Shown here piece after piece: positions 1 to 6,867 of a stretch of 18,436 nucleotides of DNA. The translations under genes were made by a program, and so were the position numbers. This DNA is from CAYJLW01 sp964370965 (GTDB taxonomy: Bacteria > Actinomycetota > Acidimicrobiia > UBA2766). Position 1 is the stretch's first letter, and the number at the start of each line of letters is the position of its first letter. The stretch is taken from contig CAYJLW010000084.1 in the NCBI GenBank assembly GCA_964370965.1, forward strand, positions 1 through 18,436. The letters run 5' to 3'. The notes beneath the pieces are model-generated. The model worked only from the letters and a program-made list of their open reading frames with translations, was not told where the DNA came from and made no database searches.

Positions 1-69
1 GTGTCTGGGCTGGACGGCGGTCGGGCCGAGGAGGGGGGTTCCAAAGGGGGGACGGGGTCCCCCCTTTGA
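1..69 (+). repeat. Direct repeat copy 1 with strong hairpin
   Basis: This 69-bp segment recurs at 153-221 with only two substitutions (positions 55 and 64 versus 207 and 216). It contains a GC-rich stem-loop: arms at 42-53 and 57-68 pair perfectly (CAAAGGGGGGAC with GTCCCCCCTTTG) around a GGG loop. It starts at the first base of the window, so its left boundary is unknown. It may be a rho-independent-like terminator of an upstream gene or a member of a dispersed intergenic palindrome family. Both copies also happen to hold a 22-codon GTG-to-TGA frame, which I regard as incidental. Confidence 0.85.
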
Positions 70-127
70 AGGGAGCGGCGGCCGTTACGCGTCAGCCAGT
101 CTCAGGCGACGGTGGCCAAGTACCCGA

Positions 128-146
128 GGCCGGGCTCCGCCCGGCC
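128..146. other. Stem-loop between the two repeat copies
   Basis: Perfect 8-bp inverted repeat (GGCCGGGC and GCCCGGCC) with a 3-nt loop, between the two copies of the 69-bp repeat. Together with the flanking hairpins it gives three strong stem-loops in the first 220 bases. No T-tract follows, so terminator function is unproven. Confidence 0.5.
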
Positions 147-152
147 GGAACG

Positions 153-221
153 GTGTCTGGGCTGGACGGCGGTCGGGCCGAGGAGGGGGGTTCCAAAGGG
201 GGGACGGAGTCCCCCATTTGA
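153..221 (+). repeat. Direct repeat copy 2 with hairpin, just upstream of the SDR gene
   Basis: Second copy of the 69-bp repeat at 1-69, offset by exactly 152 bp. The hairpin (194-205 with 209-220) keeps its shape but now has one mismatch in the stem. It ends only a few bases before the putative -10 box of the SDR gene, so it can insulate that promoter from upstream transcription or overlap its -35 region. Confidence 0.85.
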
Positions 222-222
222 G

Positions 223-228
223 TATCCT
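223..228 (+). promoter_or_regulatory. Putative -10 box of a leaderless promoter for the SDR gene
   Basis: TATCCT (TANNNT type, 4 of 6 match to TATAAT) ends six bases before the GTG at 235. That places the hexamer at -12 to -7 if transcription starts on the start codon. No Shine-Dalgarno sequence precedes 235, which agrees with leaderless translation, common in actinobacteria. No convincing -35 element is seen; that position lies in the hairpin. Confidence 0.4.
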
Positions 229-234
229 GCCCCC

Positions 235-1287
235 GTGGGCAGACGAGTACTCATCACCGGGATCAGCCGCTACCTCGGCGGCGCGCTGGCCAAGCAGCTC
301 GAGTCGGATCCGGACATCGAGGCCATCATCGGAGTCGACCTCTTGGCGCCGACGACCGAGTTCGAGCGCGTCGAGGTCGTGCGCGCCGACATCCGCAACC
401 CCCTGTTCGTGAAGGTGCTGGCGGCCACGCAGGTCGACACCGTCGTGCATTGCAACGTCGTCACCGACGAGGCCGAGATGGGCCGCACGGAGATGAAGGA
501 AGTCAACGTCATCGGCTCCATGCAGCTCCTCGCCGCCTGCCAGAAGTCCGAGTTCCTGCGCACGGTCGTGATGAAGTCCTCCACAGCCGTCTACGGCTCC
601 GAAGCGCACGACCCCGCGTTCTTCACCGAGGAGATGAGTCCCCGGGCCGAGGCCAAGACCGCCTATCACCGTGACGTGCTCGAAGTCGAGCAGTACGCCC
701 GCGACTTCGGCCGTCGCCGTCCCGACGTCTGTCTCACCGTGTTGCGCTACGCGAACATGCTGGGCACCACGGTGAACAACCCGATGTCGCGCTACCTGGG
801 CCAGCCCGTGGTGCCCACGATGCTGGGCTTCGACCCGCGCATCCAGTTCATCCACGAGGACGACGCCGTCGACGTGCTCGCCCACGCCGTACGCAGAGAG
901 CTGCCGGGGATCTTCAACGTCGCCGCCGACGAGGCCGTCTACCTCTCCCAGGCCATCCGTCTCGCCGGACGCATCCAGGCACCCGTGCTGCCCCCGTCTC
1001 CTCCGCTCGCCGAGGCCCTGCTCCGTCTCCTGCCCTTCGTACACATTCCGCCCCAGATCGTGCGGGAGATCGCCTTCGGCCGCGTCGCCGACAACACCCG
1101 CCTGAAGAAGATCTTCGGCTACGAGCCGCACTACACGGTGCTCGACGCCATCCAGGACTTCGTCCTGAAGCGCCGGGTGGAGCGCATCACGGGGCCGTCC
1201 GAGGAGAAGGCCTGGGAGGACGACCTCCGCACGTTCCTCGACCGCAAGCTCGCCGAGACCGACCCCTCTAGCACTGGAGGCGCGTGA
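235..1287 (+). CDS. Atypical SDR (NAD-dependent epimerase/dehydratase family), GalE2/Rv0501-like
   Basis: A 350-residue Rossmann-fold protein of the extended SDR family. The start is GTG 235, which begins directly at the nucleotide-binding strand (VLITGISRYLGG, residues 5-16); an in-frame codon at 112 would add 41 residues translated from repeat DNA and is rejected. A KSSTAVYG motif follows at 114-121. The usual catalytic YxxxK is not intact: Tyr144 is present but the Lys position is Val148. The same non-canonical G-rich loop (GxxRxLGG) and missing Lys are, from memory, features of mycobacterial Rv0501, and its partner Rv0502 is also next door here, so orthology is likely. It may bind NAD(H) without being a classical UDP-sugar epimerase; the substrate is unknown. 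It overlaps the next gene by one base, implying one operon. Confidence 0.85.
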   Translation: MGRRVLITGISRYLGGALAKQLESDPDIEAIIGVDLLAPTTEFERVEVVRADIRNPLFVKVLAATQVDTVVHCNVVTDEAEMGRTEMKEVNVIGSMQLLAACQKSEFLRTVVMKSSTAVYGSEAHDPAFFTEEMSPRAEAKTAYHRDVLEVEQYARDFGRRRPDVCLTVLRYANMLGTTVNNPMSRYLGQPVVPTMLGFDPRIQFIHEDDAVDVLAHAVRRELPGIFNVAADEAVYLSQAIRLAGRIQAPVLPPSPPLAEALLRLLPFVHIPPQIVREIAFGRVADNTRLKKIFGYEPHYTVLDAIQDFVLKRRVERITGPSEEKAWEDDLRTFLDRKLAETDPSSTGGA

Positions 1288-2354
1288 TGGCGCAGAAGGG
1301 TCGGGACGCGCGCGTGATCCCCCTCGCCGACGAGCGCAGGAAGGCCCGTCGGGTGACACCCACCGAGGTGGCCGAAACCGCCCGGCGCACGGGCAAGGCC
1401 ACCAAGGCGGCGAAGGCGGCCAAGGCGCCGGCCCGCGCACGCAAGGCGACGCCCCTCCCCGAGGTGCCCGACGTCCCGAAGTGGCGGGGAGCCCCCGATC
1501 TCCCTACTGCCGGCCTGCTCGGTGACAGCGGCCTCACGAAGTGGCTCCAGTTCGCCCGCCGTCGCCTCGCCGGCCAGTACGAGGTCGATCTCTACGGCTA
1601 CGACCCAGAGATCGCCGAGGAGATCCTCATCCCCCTCCTGCGGCCGCTGTACCACGACTACTGGCGCGTCGAGGTGAAGGGAATGGAGAACGTGCCGGCC
1701 CGCGGGCCGGTCCTCCTCGCCATCAACCACTCAGGGGTGATCCCCTGGGACGGCGTCATGATCCTCATGGCAATGCACGAGGAGCACCCTGCCCAGCCCA
1801 CGTTGCGCCTTCTCGGGGCCGACCTCCTCTGGGGTGTCCCGTTCATCTCGCACCTCGCCCGCAAGGGTGGCAACACCGTGGCCTGTGACGAGGACGCCCT
1901 CAAGATGCTCCAGGACGGCGAGGTAGTGGGCGTTTTCCCCGAGGGGTTCAAGGGCATCGGCAAGCCCTTCCGGGAGCGGTACCGCCTGCAGCGCTTCGGC
2001 CGGGGCGGTTTCGTCGAGGTGGCGCTCAAGACCGGGGCCCCGATCATCCCCGTCGGCATCGTGGGTGCCGAGGAGATCTACCCCATGATGTGGAACGCGA
2101 AGCCGCTTGCGCGCATGCTCGGCCTGCCCTACTTCCCGGTCACGCCGACCTTCCCGCTCCTGGGGGCCCTCGGGCTCCTGCCGCTCCCGTCCAAGTGGAT
2201 CGTGGAGTTCGGCGAGCCGATCCCCACCGAGCACTACGGCCCCGAAGCCGCCGCGGACCCCATGACCCTGTTCAACATCGCCGACGGCGTACGCGACACC
2301 ATCCAGCAGATCCTGTACCGCAACCTGCTGGAACGGCGTACCTGGTTCTGGTAG
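1287..2354 (+). CDS. PlsC-type 1-acyl-glycerol-phosphate acyltransferase-like protein (Rv0502-like)
   Basis: A 355-residue protein with a lysophospholipid acyltransferase domain. The motif around NHSGVIPWD (residues 147-155) carries the catalytic His and Asp, and FPEG (217-220) is the substrate-binding motif. The domain likely transfers an acyl chain to a glycerophospholipid or related acceptor at the inner membrane face. ATG 1287 is chosen over GTG 1284 because GGAGG at 1276-1280 gives six-base spacing; the ATG overlaps the TGA of the SDR gene. The first 60 residues are hydrophilic, with a Lys/Ala-rich stretch at 33-55 (KATKAAKAAKAPARARK) resembling a nucleic-acid- or membrane-surface-binding tail, outside the enzyme domain. 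Order and type of the gene pair match Rv0501-Rv0502 of M. tuberculosis. Substrate is not determined from sequence. Confidence 0.88.
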   Translation: MAQKGRDARVIPLADERRKARRVTPTEVAETARRTGKATKAAKAAKAPARARKATPLPEVPDVPKWRGAPDLPTAGLLGDSGLTKWLQFARRRLAGQYEVDLYGYDPEIAEEILIPLLRPLYHDYWRVEVKGMENVPARGPVLLAINHSGVIPWDGVMILMAMHEEHPAQPTLRLLGADLLWGVPFISHLARKGGNTVACDEDALKMLQDGEVVGVFPEGFKGIGKPFRERYRLQRFGRGGFVEVALKTGAPIIPVGIVGAEEIYPMMWNAKPLARMLGLPYFPVTPTFPLLGALGLLPLPSKWIVEFGEPIPTEHYGPEAAADPMTLFNIADGVRDTIQQILYRNLLERRTWFW

Positions 2355-2357
2355 GCG

Positions 2358-2447
2358 ATGCGCCCGGGCACCGCCCTCCTCGTTGCCCTCTTGCTGGGAG
2401 CGATCGTGGTCGCGTTCTTCCTGCAGGTGGTCGTGCTCGGCCGCTAG
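2358..2447 (+). CDS. 29-residue single-pass membrane peptide (hypothetical)
   Basis: ATG 2358 lies three bases after the acyltransferase stop and opens a 29-codon frame ending in TAG at 2445-2447. The product begins MRPGTALLVALL, continues with about 20 hydrophobic residues (Leu, Val, Ala, Ile, Phe) and ends VVVLGR: a short basic N-terminus, one transmembrane helix and a basic end. Tight spacing after plsC suggests translational coupling; no separate ribosome binding site is evident beyond the acyltransferase 3' end. In such GC-rich DNA a short hydrophobic frame can arise by chance, so this is a candidate. It could be a membrane-anchoring partner of the acyltransferase, but no function can be assigned. 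Confidence 0.45.
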   Translation: MRPGTALLVALLLGAIVVAFFLQVVVLGR

Positions 2448-2465
2448 TCCAGACAGCCACCGGTT

Positions 2466-2479
2466 GAGCTGAACAGCTC
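2466..2479. terminator. Palindrome between convergent genes
   Basis: GAGCTG-AA-CAGCTC is a perfect 6-bp dyad in the 58-base gap between the plus-strand acyltransferase/peptide genes and the minus-strand GT-polymerase gene. Its position suits a bidirectional terminator, but the stem is short and no U-tract is present on either strand. Confidence 0.25.
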
Positions 2480-2505
2480 CCCTGAGGTGCGCCCCACGCC
2501 CTGCC

Positions 2506-5262
2506 TCACCGGAAGAGCGCGAGCTGGCGGGTGTCCCCAGCGAGGTCCGGGTCTCCCATCTCCAGGCGTTCGATCCGAGGCAGGCAGACCGTGAGGGCAA
2601 CGAGCGCGAAGTAGAACGACGACGTCTCATTCGACGTGTACCCGTTGTTCGTCACGTTGTTGATCAGGAGAGCGATCATCCAGGCCACGGATGTCAGGGT
2701 GATGGCCCGGTACAGGGGCGTGCGCAGGCGCGAATAGGCGGCGAGTGTCATCAGCAGGGCGAGCACGAACACGAGGAGCAACAGGATGAGGCCGACCGCG
2801 CCACTTTCGGCGAGGTAGTTCACGTAGAAGAAGTCGCCCTCGAAGACCGGGATCACCGATGTCCCCTTCTTGCCCAGGCCCTTGACGGAGAGCTGGTCCT
2901 TGTCCCCTGTGGATCCCGGCACGTTCATGCCCGTTCCTCCGCCGAAGGGATGGCTTGGGATGATCTCGAGGATCTCAGATGTTCGGTCCAGGCGCGACTC
3001 GTAGGCCTTGGTTTCCTTTCCCGGGTCTTTGAGGCGGGCGAGCTTCTGGCGCATGACCTCGATTGGATTGAGCCTGGCGAAACCCCCGCTGGAGATCTGG
3101 ACCTGGTTCGGGATCCAAGACCATAGGAAGATGCCCGCGACGGCGACAACGATGAGGAGGATGCCGGCGCGAAAGCGGGTGGCGCGGGCACCGATGGCAC
3201 ATGCGATCATCGCTGGCAGGGCGACCGCGGCGGCGAAGAGCAGAATCCGGTTTCCGGTTGTCATGACGCAGAGGCCGGCCAGGGGGACAAGGATCACGAG
3301 AAGCCACTTCTTGGGGAATCGCCGGTCCTCGAGGAGTACGGCGACAGCGAACAGCATCACCCAGAGGGACAGAAGTCCCCATGACATGGGGTTGGACATC
3401 GTCCCCATGTTCCGGTTCTCGCCCACGAGAGTCCCGGCCACGTCCGTGGCTTCGATGTACTTCTGCTCGAAGCCGCTGTACCCGATGGCGGTGATCTTCA
3501 CGGCCCACAGCATGGCGATGCCGCCGAAGATCAGTATGAGCCAGATCCACAGCCTGACGTTCTCCCTGTTCCGGAAGTACACGAGCATGAGGCCGTACGC
3601 GATGATCGGCTCGATCAGGACTCGGAGCCCGCGGAGACCTCCGAGGATGTCCACGATATTGGGGTTGAACACTTCAGCGATGTTCCAACCCGCCAATAGG
3701 ATGAGGACGGCGTGGAACAGGCGCGTGTTCTTCGTGTAGCCGGGGACCTTCGGTGACTCGAGGAACAGGTGGAAGAGGCAGGCCGCGGCGATGAGGCTGG
3801 GAACGAGCTGCAGGGGCATCGGGTGGAGGACGCGCCGAAAGAAGTTCCCCCATATGAGCGCCAGGAAGTAGACGATCACTTTGGCGTCGAAGGGGACGAC
3901 AACGAGGAAGATGATCCCTGCAGGAATCGCGATGGCGAGGATAAGGGCGGGGTTGATCGAGAGTCCAGGCGCGAGGCGGACATTGCTCGTCGTGGCGGCG
4001 CCGATAAGGAAGATGACGAGCACGAGCAGGCTGCTCCAGATCCACCGGATGACGTTGCCGGAGCCTTCGGCGGAGAGGCGACGACCCGTGGCCACGTCGT
4101 CGAAGGCCAAGAGTCCGAGGTACGCGCCCACCGCCTGCGCCCAGCCGTGGCTGTTCGGGGGGTTCGTGGCGAGACGCCGCTGGTGTTGTTCCAGCAGCCT
4201 TCGCGGGACGGCGAGGCCTTGGACGGCGTCGGCCAGCGAGGCGGCGTCGTCACCTTCCGCGATGGCCCCACCGGCTCCCGGACGCACCTCTTCGGCGAGA
4301 CCGGAGCCCGGCGTCGCTATGACGGGGCGGGCGTAGGCGTAGGAGAGCTGCACGATTTCCGGTCCGAAGCCGGCATCGATGACGAGGCACGCGTCCGCGG
4401 CAGCGAACAGCGTGGCGGCGTCGCAGGGGTCCGGGTTTCCAGGGAAGAATCGGACGAAGCCGCTCAGCCCTTCGGCTTCTGCGGCTCTCGTGAGAGAGGC
4501 CGCGGCTTCGGGGTCGCTGCCGGCGACAAGGAGCGTGACGGGAACCCCCCGGGAGCGCAGCGTCCGGAGGACTTCCAGCACTTCGGTAGTGGCGGGATCG
4601 ACCTTCCGGACTGGGAACCAGAGGAGCGTCGCCGCTCGCCGAGCGATACCGAGCTCGTGGCGAGCCGACGCTTGCGTAGGCGTGGGGCCGGTGGCGAAGC
4701 GGAAGTCGCCGTATGGAACCGTGACGAGCTTGCCTTCGAAGTCCGGCGCCACGGTGGCGAGATCGTTGCGGAGAGCGTCGGTACCCGTCACGATCACGTC
4801 GACGCGCTTCAGGAGCCTACGCACGCGTCGCGGGGGGAGCGCACTCGCCGGCGAAAGGGGGTTGTGCACCGCCCAGAGGACGCGGCGGTGCAGGAGATGC
4901 AGTGTGCGAACGAGGAAGGCGTCGAGGGGGCCCGGCTCCGCCTGGAAGAGCACGACGTTGGACCGTGTTCGGATCGCTGCGCGCAGCACGCGGACGGCGT
5001 TCAGGAGAACAGCCACGATCCGCGACGATCCGCGGGGGAGACGGAGGGTGGGCCGCACCGGGTAGGGGAACCCGGAGGGCGCCATGGGCCTACGCGGCGA
5101 GAGGAGCGTGAGATCGACCCCAGCGCCGGCGAGGTTGGCACACAGGGCGTGTGTGTAGAGGAGGACACCTCGAGAACGGGAGCGCTCGACGACGAGGAGC
5201 CCGGTTGGTGTGCCGGTAGCGGGTGGGGACTTGGCCAGTGACGGTTCCGTAGCCCGCGTCAT
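2506..5262 (-). CDS. Fusion: GT4-like glycosyltransferase + O-antigen polymerase/ligase (Wzy-like) membrane domain
   Basis: One uninterrupted 918-codon frame holds two proteins usually encoded separately. Residues about 20-395 resemble a GT-B glycosyltransferase: an N-terminal Rossmann-like half (from GLLVVERS), then a donor-binding half with FGPEIVQLSYAYARPVIATPG, the analogue of the family-4 E-x7-E region. From about residue 407 to the end there are roughly 14 hydrophobic segments. A long hydrophilic loop of about 110 residues before the last three contains SHPFGGGTGMN (near residue 772), as in Wzy/WaaL-type O-antigen polymerases and ligases. ATG 5262 is 11 bases after the Wzz-like gene; an AAGGG-like stretch sits about eight bases upstream. 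Frame upstream of 5262 is shadow of that gene. No stop or frame change separates the halves. Likely role: add a sugar to the lipid-linked unit on the cytoplasmic side and polymerise repeats outside. Confidence 0.85.
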   Translation of the reverse strand: MTRATEPSLAKSPPATGTPTGLLVVERSRSRGVLLYTHALCANLAGAGVDLTLLSPRRPMAPSGFPYPVRPTLRLPRGSSRIVAVLLNAVRVLRAAIRTRSNVVLFQAEPGPLDAFLVRTLHLLHRRVLWAVHNPLSPASALPPRRVRRLLKRVDVIVTGTDALRNDLATVAPDFEGKLVTVPYGDFRFATGPTPTQASARHELGIARRAATLLWFPVRKVDPATTEVLEVLRTLRSRGVPVTLLVAGSDPEAAASLTRAAEAEGLSGFVRFFPGNPDPCDAATLFAAADACLVIDAGFGPEIVQLSYAYARPVIATPGSGLAEEVRPGAGGAIAEGDDAASLADAVQGLAVPRRLLEQHQRRLATNPPNSHGWAQAVGAYLGLLAFDDVATGRRLSAEGSGNVIRWIWSSLLVLVIFLIGAATTSNVRLAPGLSINPALILAIAIPAGIIFLVVVPFDAKVIVYFLALIWGNFFRRVLHPMPLQLVPSLIAAACLFHLFLESPKVPGYTKNTRLFHAVLILLAGWNIAEVFNPNIVDILGGLRGLRVLIEPIIAYGLMLVYFRNRENVRLWIWLILIFGGIAMLWAVKITAIGYSGFEQKYIEATDVAGTLVGENRNMGTMSNPMSWGLLSLWVMLFAVAVLLEDRRFPKKWLLVILVPLAGLCVMTTGNRILLFAAAVALPAMIACAIGARATRFRAGILLIVVAVAGIFLWSWIPNQVQISSGGFARLNPIEVMRQKLARLKDPGKETKAYESRLDRTSEILEIIPSHPFGGGTGMNVPGSTGDKDQLSVKGLGKKGTSVIPVFEGDFFYVNYLAESGAVGLILLLLVFVLALLMTLAAYSRLRTPLYRAITLTSVAWMIALLINNVTNNGYTSNETSSFYFALVALTVCLPRIERLEMGDPDLAGDTRQLALFR

Positions 5263-5273
5263 TCGCGACACCC

Positions 5274-6038
5274 TTATGCCCGGCGCCGGGGCCGCTGTCG
5301 ACTCCCGGGTACGGCCGGGAGCGGTAGCTGCGACTGGACATGGGGTGTCTGGGCTGCGACTGGGCGTACTCCGGTGGCGCGAGCTGGCAGTGACGCCGGC
5401 GCCGCACCTGGGGCGCTCTGGACGCTTTCTACGCCGAAGGCCGTAATGAGACCTATGAGGAGGCCGCCGAAGAGGCCGATGACGATCCACATGAAGGGGG
5501 GGAAACCGGAAGGCGAGTCGGGCACCTTGGGGGGACTCAGGACGAGGAACTCGAGCCGGTTCGGCCCCAGGATGTTGTACTGGTCCTGGCGTTCCTTCAG
5601 CCAGTCCTTCGCGGCGGCGACGACGGCGCTCGTGACGGCGGCGGCGTCTGTGGCGTTGTCGCCACAGGAGGACACCGTGAGCAACTGCGTGGGGAGTCTG
5701 GCCTCGGCCATGGTGCATCGCTCGATTTCGTCTGCCTTGTACGCGCCCTTGAGCTTTGCCGCCGCTCGCTTGGCGATCTCGGTGCTCTCCACGACTGTCG
5801 AGAGGGTCTGGGGCAGGGAGATGAGGCGGGCCATGGCCGCTGCCGCCTGCGCCCCCTGGGCGGCGGGCTGGTCGAGCATGAGCGTCGCTTCGGAGGTGTA
5901 GCTGACCTTGCGGGGCTGGATTCCCCCGGAGCCGATCTTGAACTGCAACAGACCCACGACCAAGAGCCCCACGACGGCGAAGGAAGCGATCAGTATCCAG
6001 CGCCGGGCGACGACCCGGATCAGTTCACCCAGATTCAT
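5274..6038 (-). CDS. Wzz-like polysaccharide chain-length determinant (PCP), second of tandem pair
   Basis: A 254-residue protein with Wzz topology: a short cytoplasmic start (MNLGELIRVVARRW), TM1 at about 14-36, an extracytoplasmic domain of about 150 residues, a Pro-rich stretch (SPPKVPDSPSGFPP) and TM2 at about 187-208. A 45-residue Pro/Ala/Arg-rich cytoplasmic tail follows. There is no Walker-type kinase domain, so it is not a Wzc-type co-polymerase. ATG 6038 overlaps the stop of the preceding paralogue by four bases (ATGA), and the stop is 11 bases before the GT-polymerase gene, so chain-length control and polymerase are co-transcribed. It shares a recognisable segment with its neighbour: TQLL, then about 28 residues later DWLKERQD, matching TQLL...DWIDKRQD. 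Confidence 0.8.
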   Translation of the reverse strand: MNLGELIRVVARRWILIASFAVVGLLVVGLLQFKIGSGGIQPRKVSYTSEATLMLDQPAAQGAQAAAAMARLISLPQTLSTVVESTEIAKRAAAKLKGAYKADEIERCTMAEARLPTQLLTVSSCGDNATDAAAVTSAVVAAAKDWLKERQDQYNILGPNRLEFLVLSPPKVPDSPSGFPPFMWIVIGLFGGLLIGLITAFGVESVQSAPGAAPASLPARATGVRPVAAQTPHVQSQLPLPAVPGSRQRPRRRA

Positions 6039-6763
6039 GTGCTGCGACTCCTGACGGGGCGGATCGCCGCGGGCGCGCCGCTTGTTGGCTGCTTCGTGGT
6101 CTTGTAGGCCCCTCGACCGCGCCTCTTGCGCGGCCGCGGTTCCGGTGTCGGCAGACCGAAGCTGAATACCACTCCGATCGTGAGGCCGATGACGAGTCCA
6201 AAGATCAGCCACTTCGTCACGGCGAGCGTGGCCGGCGTGGCGTCTTTCTCGGCGGGTTCCGTGATCGGCTCCACAGACATGCGGTTCAGCTCTGGCACGT
6301 TGGCAGCGTCCTGACGCTTGTCTATCCAGTCCTGGAAAGCGGCGGTGACTGCCTTCGAGAGGGCGACGGCGTCGGCGGGCGAGTCCGCCCGAACGTCGAT
6401 CTGCAAGAGCTGCGTCGGTGCAACACCCGTTGCCGTGATCCCCTTCATGACCTCCTCGGGCGTGTAGGCGCTGCCCACACGGCGCGAGGCAGCGGCGGCG
6501 ATCGCCTCGGACTGCACAATCTCGGCCATCGTGAATGGCACGAAGATGAGCCGGGCGCCTGCCATGTTCGCCTCCTCGCCCTCCGCGCCGGGGAGGTCGA
6601 AAAGTATCTTCGTGCGGACCTGGTATTTGCTCGTCTTCGGACGCAGCCCGCCGTCGGCCAGAGTCAGCTGCGTGAAGCCGGCAACTACGACGCCGACGAG
6701 GGCCATGCCGAGGATGACGAGGCCCCTTCGGCCCAGGATCCGGAGGATGTCGGCAGTCTCCAT
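6035..6763 (-). CDS. Wzz-like polysaccharide chain-length determinant (PCP), first of tandem pair
   Basis: A 242-residue paralogue of the next gene, with TM1 at about 15-36, an extracytoplasmic domain, then TM2 (WLIFGLVIGLTIGVVFSFG) and a basic tail rich in Arg, Lys and Pro. ATG 6763 is preferred because the protein then opens as Wzz proteins do (METADILRILGRRG); a GTG at 6811 would add 16 mostly basic residues. Neither start has a good ribosome binding site; only an AGG lies upstream of 6763. No kinase motifs are present. Members of this family oligomerise in the membrane and set the modal length made by the Wzy polymerase, whose likely partner is encoded two genes downstream. The four-base overlap with the second copy argues for stoichiometric expression. 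Confidence 0.78.
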   Translation of the reverse strand: METADILRILGRRGLVILGMALVGVVVAGFTQLTLADGGLRPKTSKYQVRTKILFDLPGAEGEEANMAGARLIFVPFTMAEIVQSEAIAAAASRRVGSAYTPEEVMKGITATGVAPTQLLQIDVRADSPADAVALSKAVTAAFQDWIDKRQDAANVPELNRMSVEPITEPAEKDATPATLAVTKWLIFGLVIGLTIGVVFSFGLPTPEPRPRKRRGRGAYKTTKQPTSGAPAAIRPVRSRST

Positions 6764-6867
6764 GTGGTCAAACCTGTGTCTGCGTCGCCGAGTCGGATTG
6801 TCGAGGCGCACCTCTCAACGGCGACGGCTGGAGGGGGTTCCCGGTTCCGCCTTCGGCTGCGCCGTCG

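Noticed and set aside
1..69. 22-codon frames inside both 69-bp repeats (GTG to TGA)
   Set aside because: The frame is present only because the repeats are nearly identical; the product is low-complexity Gly-rich and there is no ribosome binding site.
112..234. N-terminal extension of the SDR gene back to a start at 112
   Set aside because: The 41 extra codons are translated from the hairpin repeat and a second stem-loop, are not protein-like, and the Rossmann fold starts right at GTG 235.
85..1440. Long minus-strand frame (451 codons) opposite the first SDR gene
   Set aside because: It is antisense to an SDR with clear motifs and an overlapping acyltransferase; its translation is low-complexity His/Asp/Gly/Arg-rich.
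3769..5241. Long plus-strand frame (490 codons) opposite the glycosyltransferase-polymerase gene
   Set aside because: Composition is that of antisense GC-rich DNA (Gly/Arg/Glu-rich, no domain), while the minus strand encodes recognisable domains.
5341..5360. GTGTCTGGGCTG near 5345 as a third copy of the 69-bp repeat
   Set aside because: Only about a dozen bases match copy 1 and the hairpin is absent; it lies in the Wzz-like coding region and is likely chance.
5263..5718. Upstream 152 codons in frame with the GT-polymerase fusion
   Set aside because: They are Arg/His/Pro-rich, lie antiparallel in register over the Wzz-like gene on the same strand in another frame, and no domain continues into them; the real start is ATG 5262.
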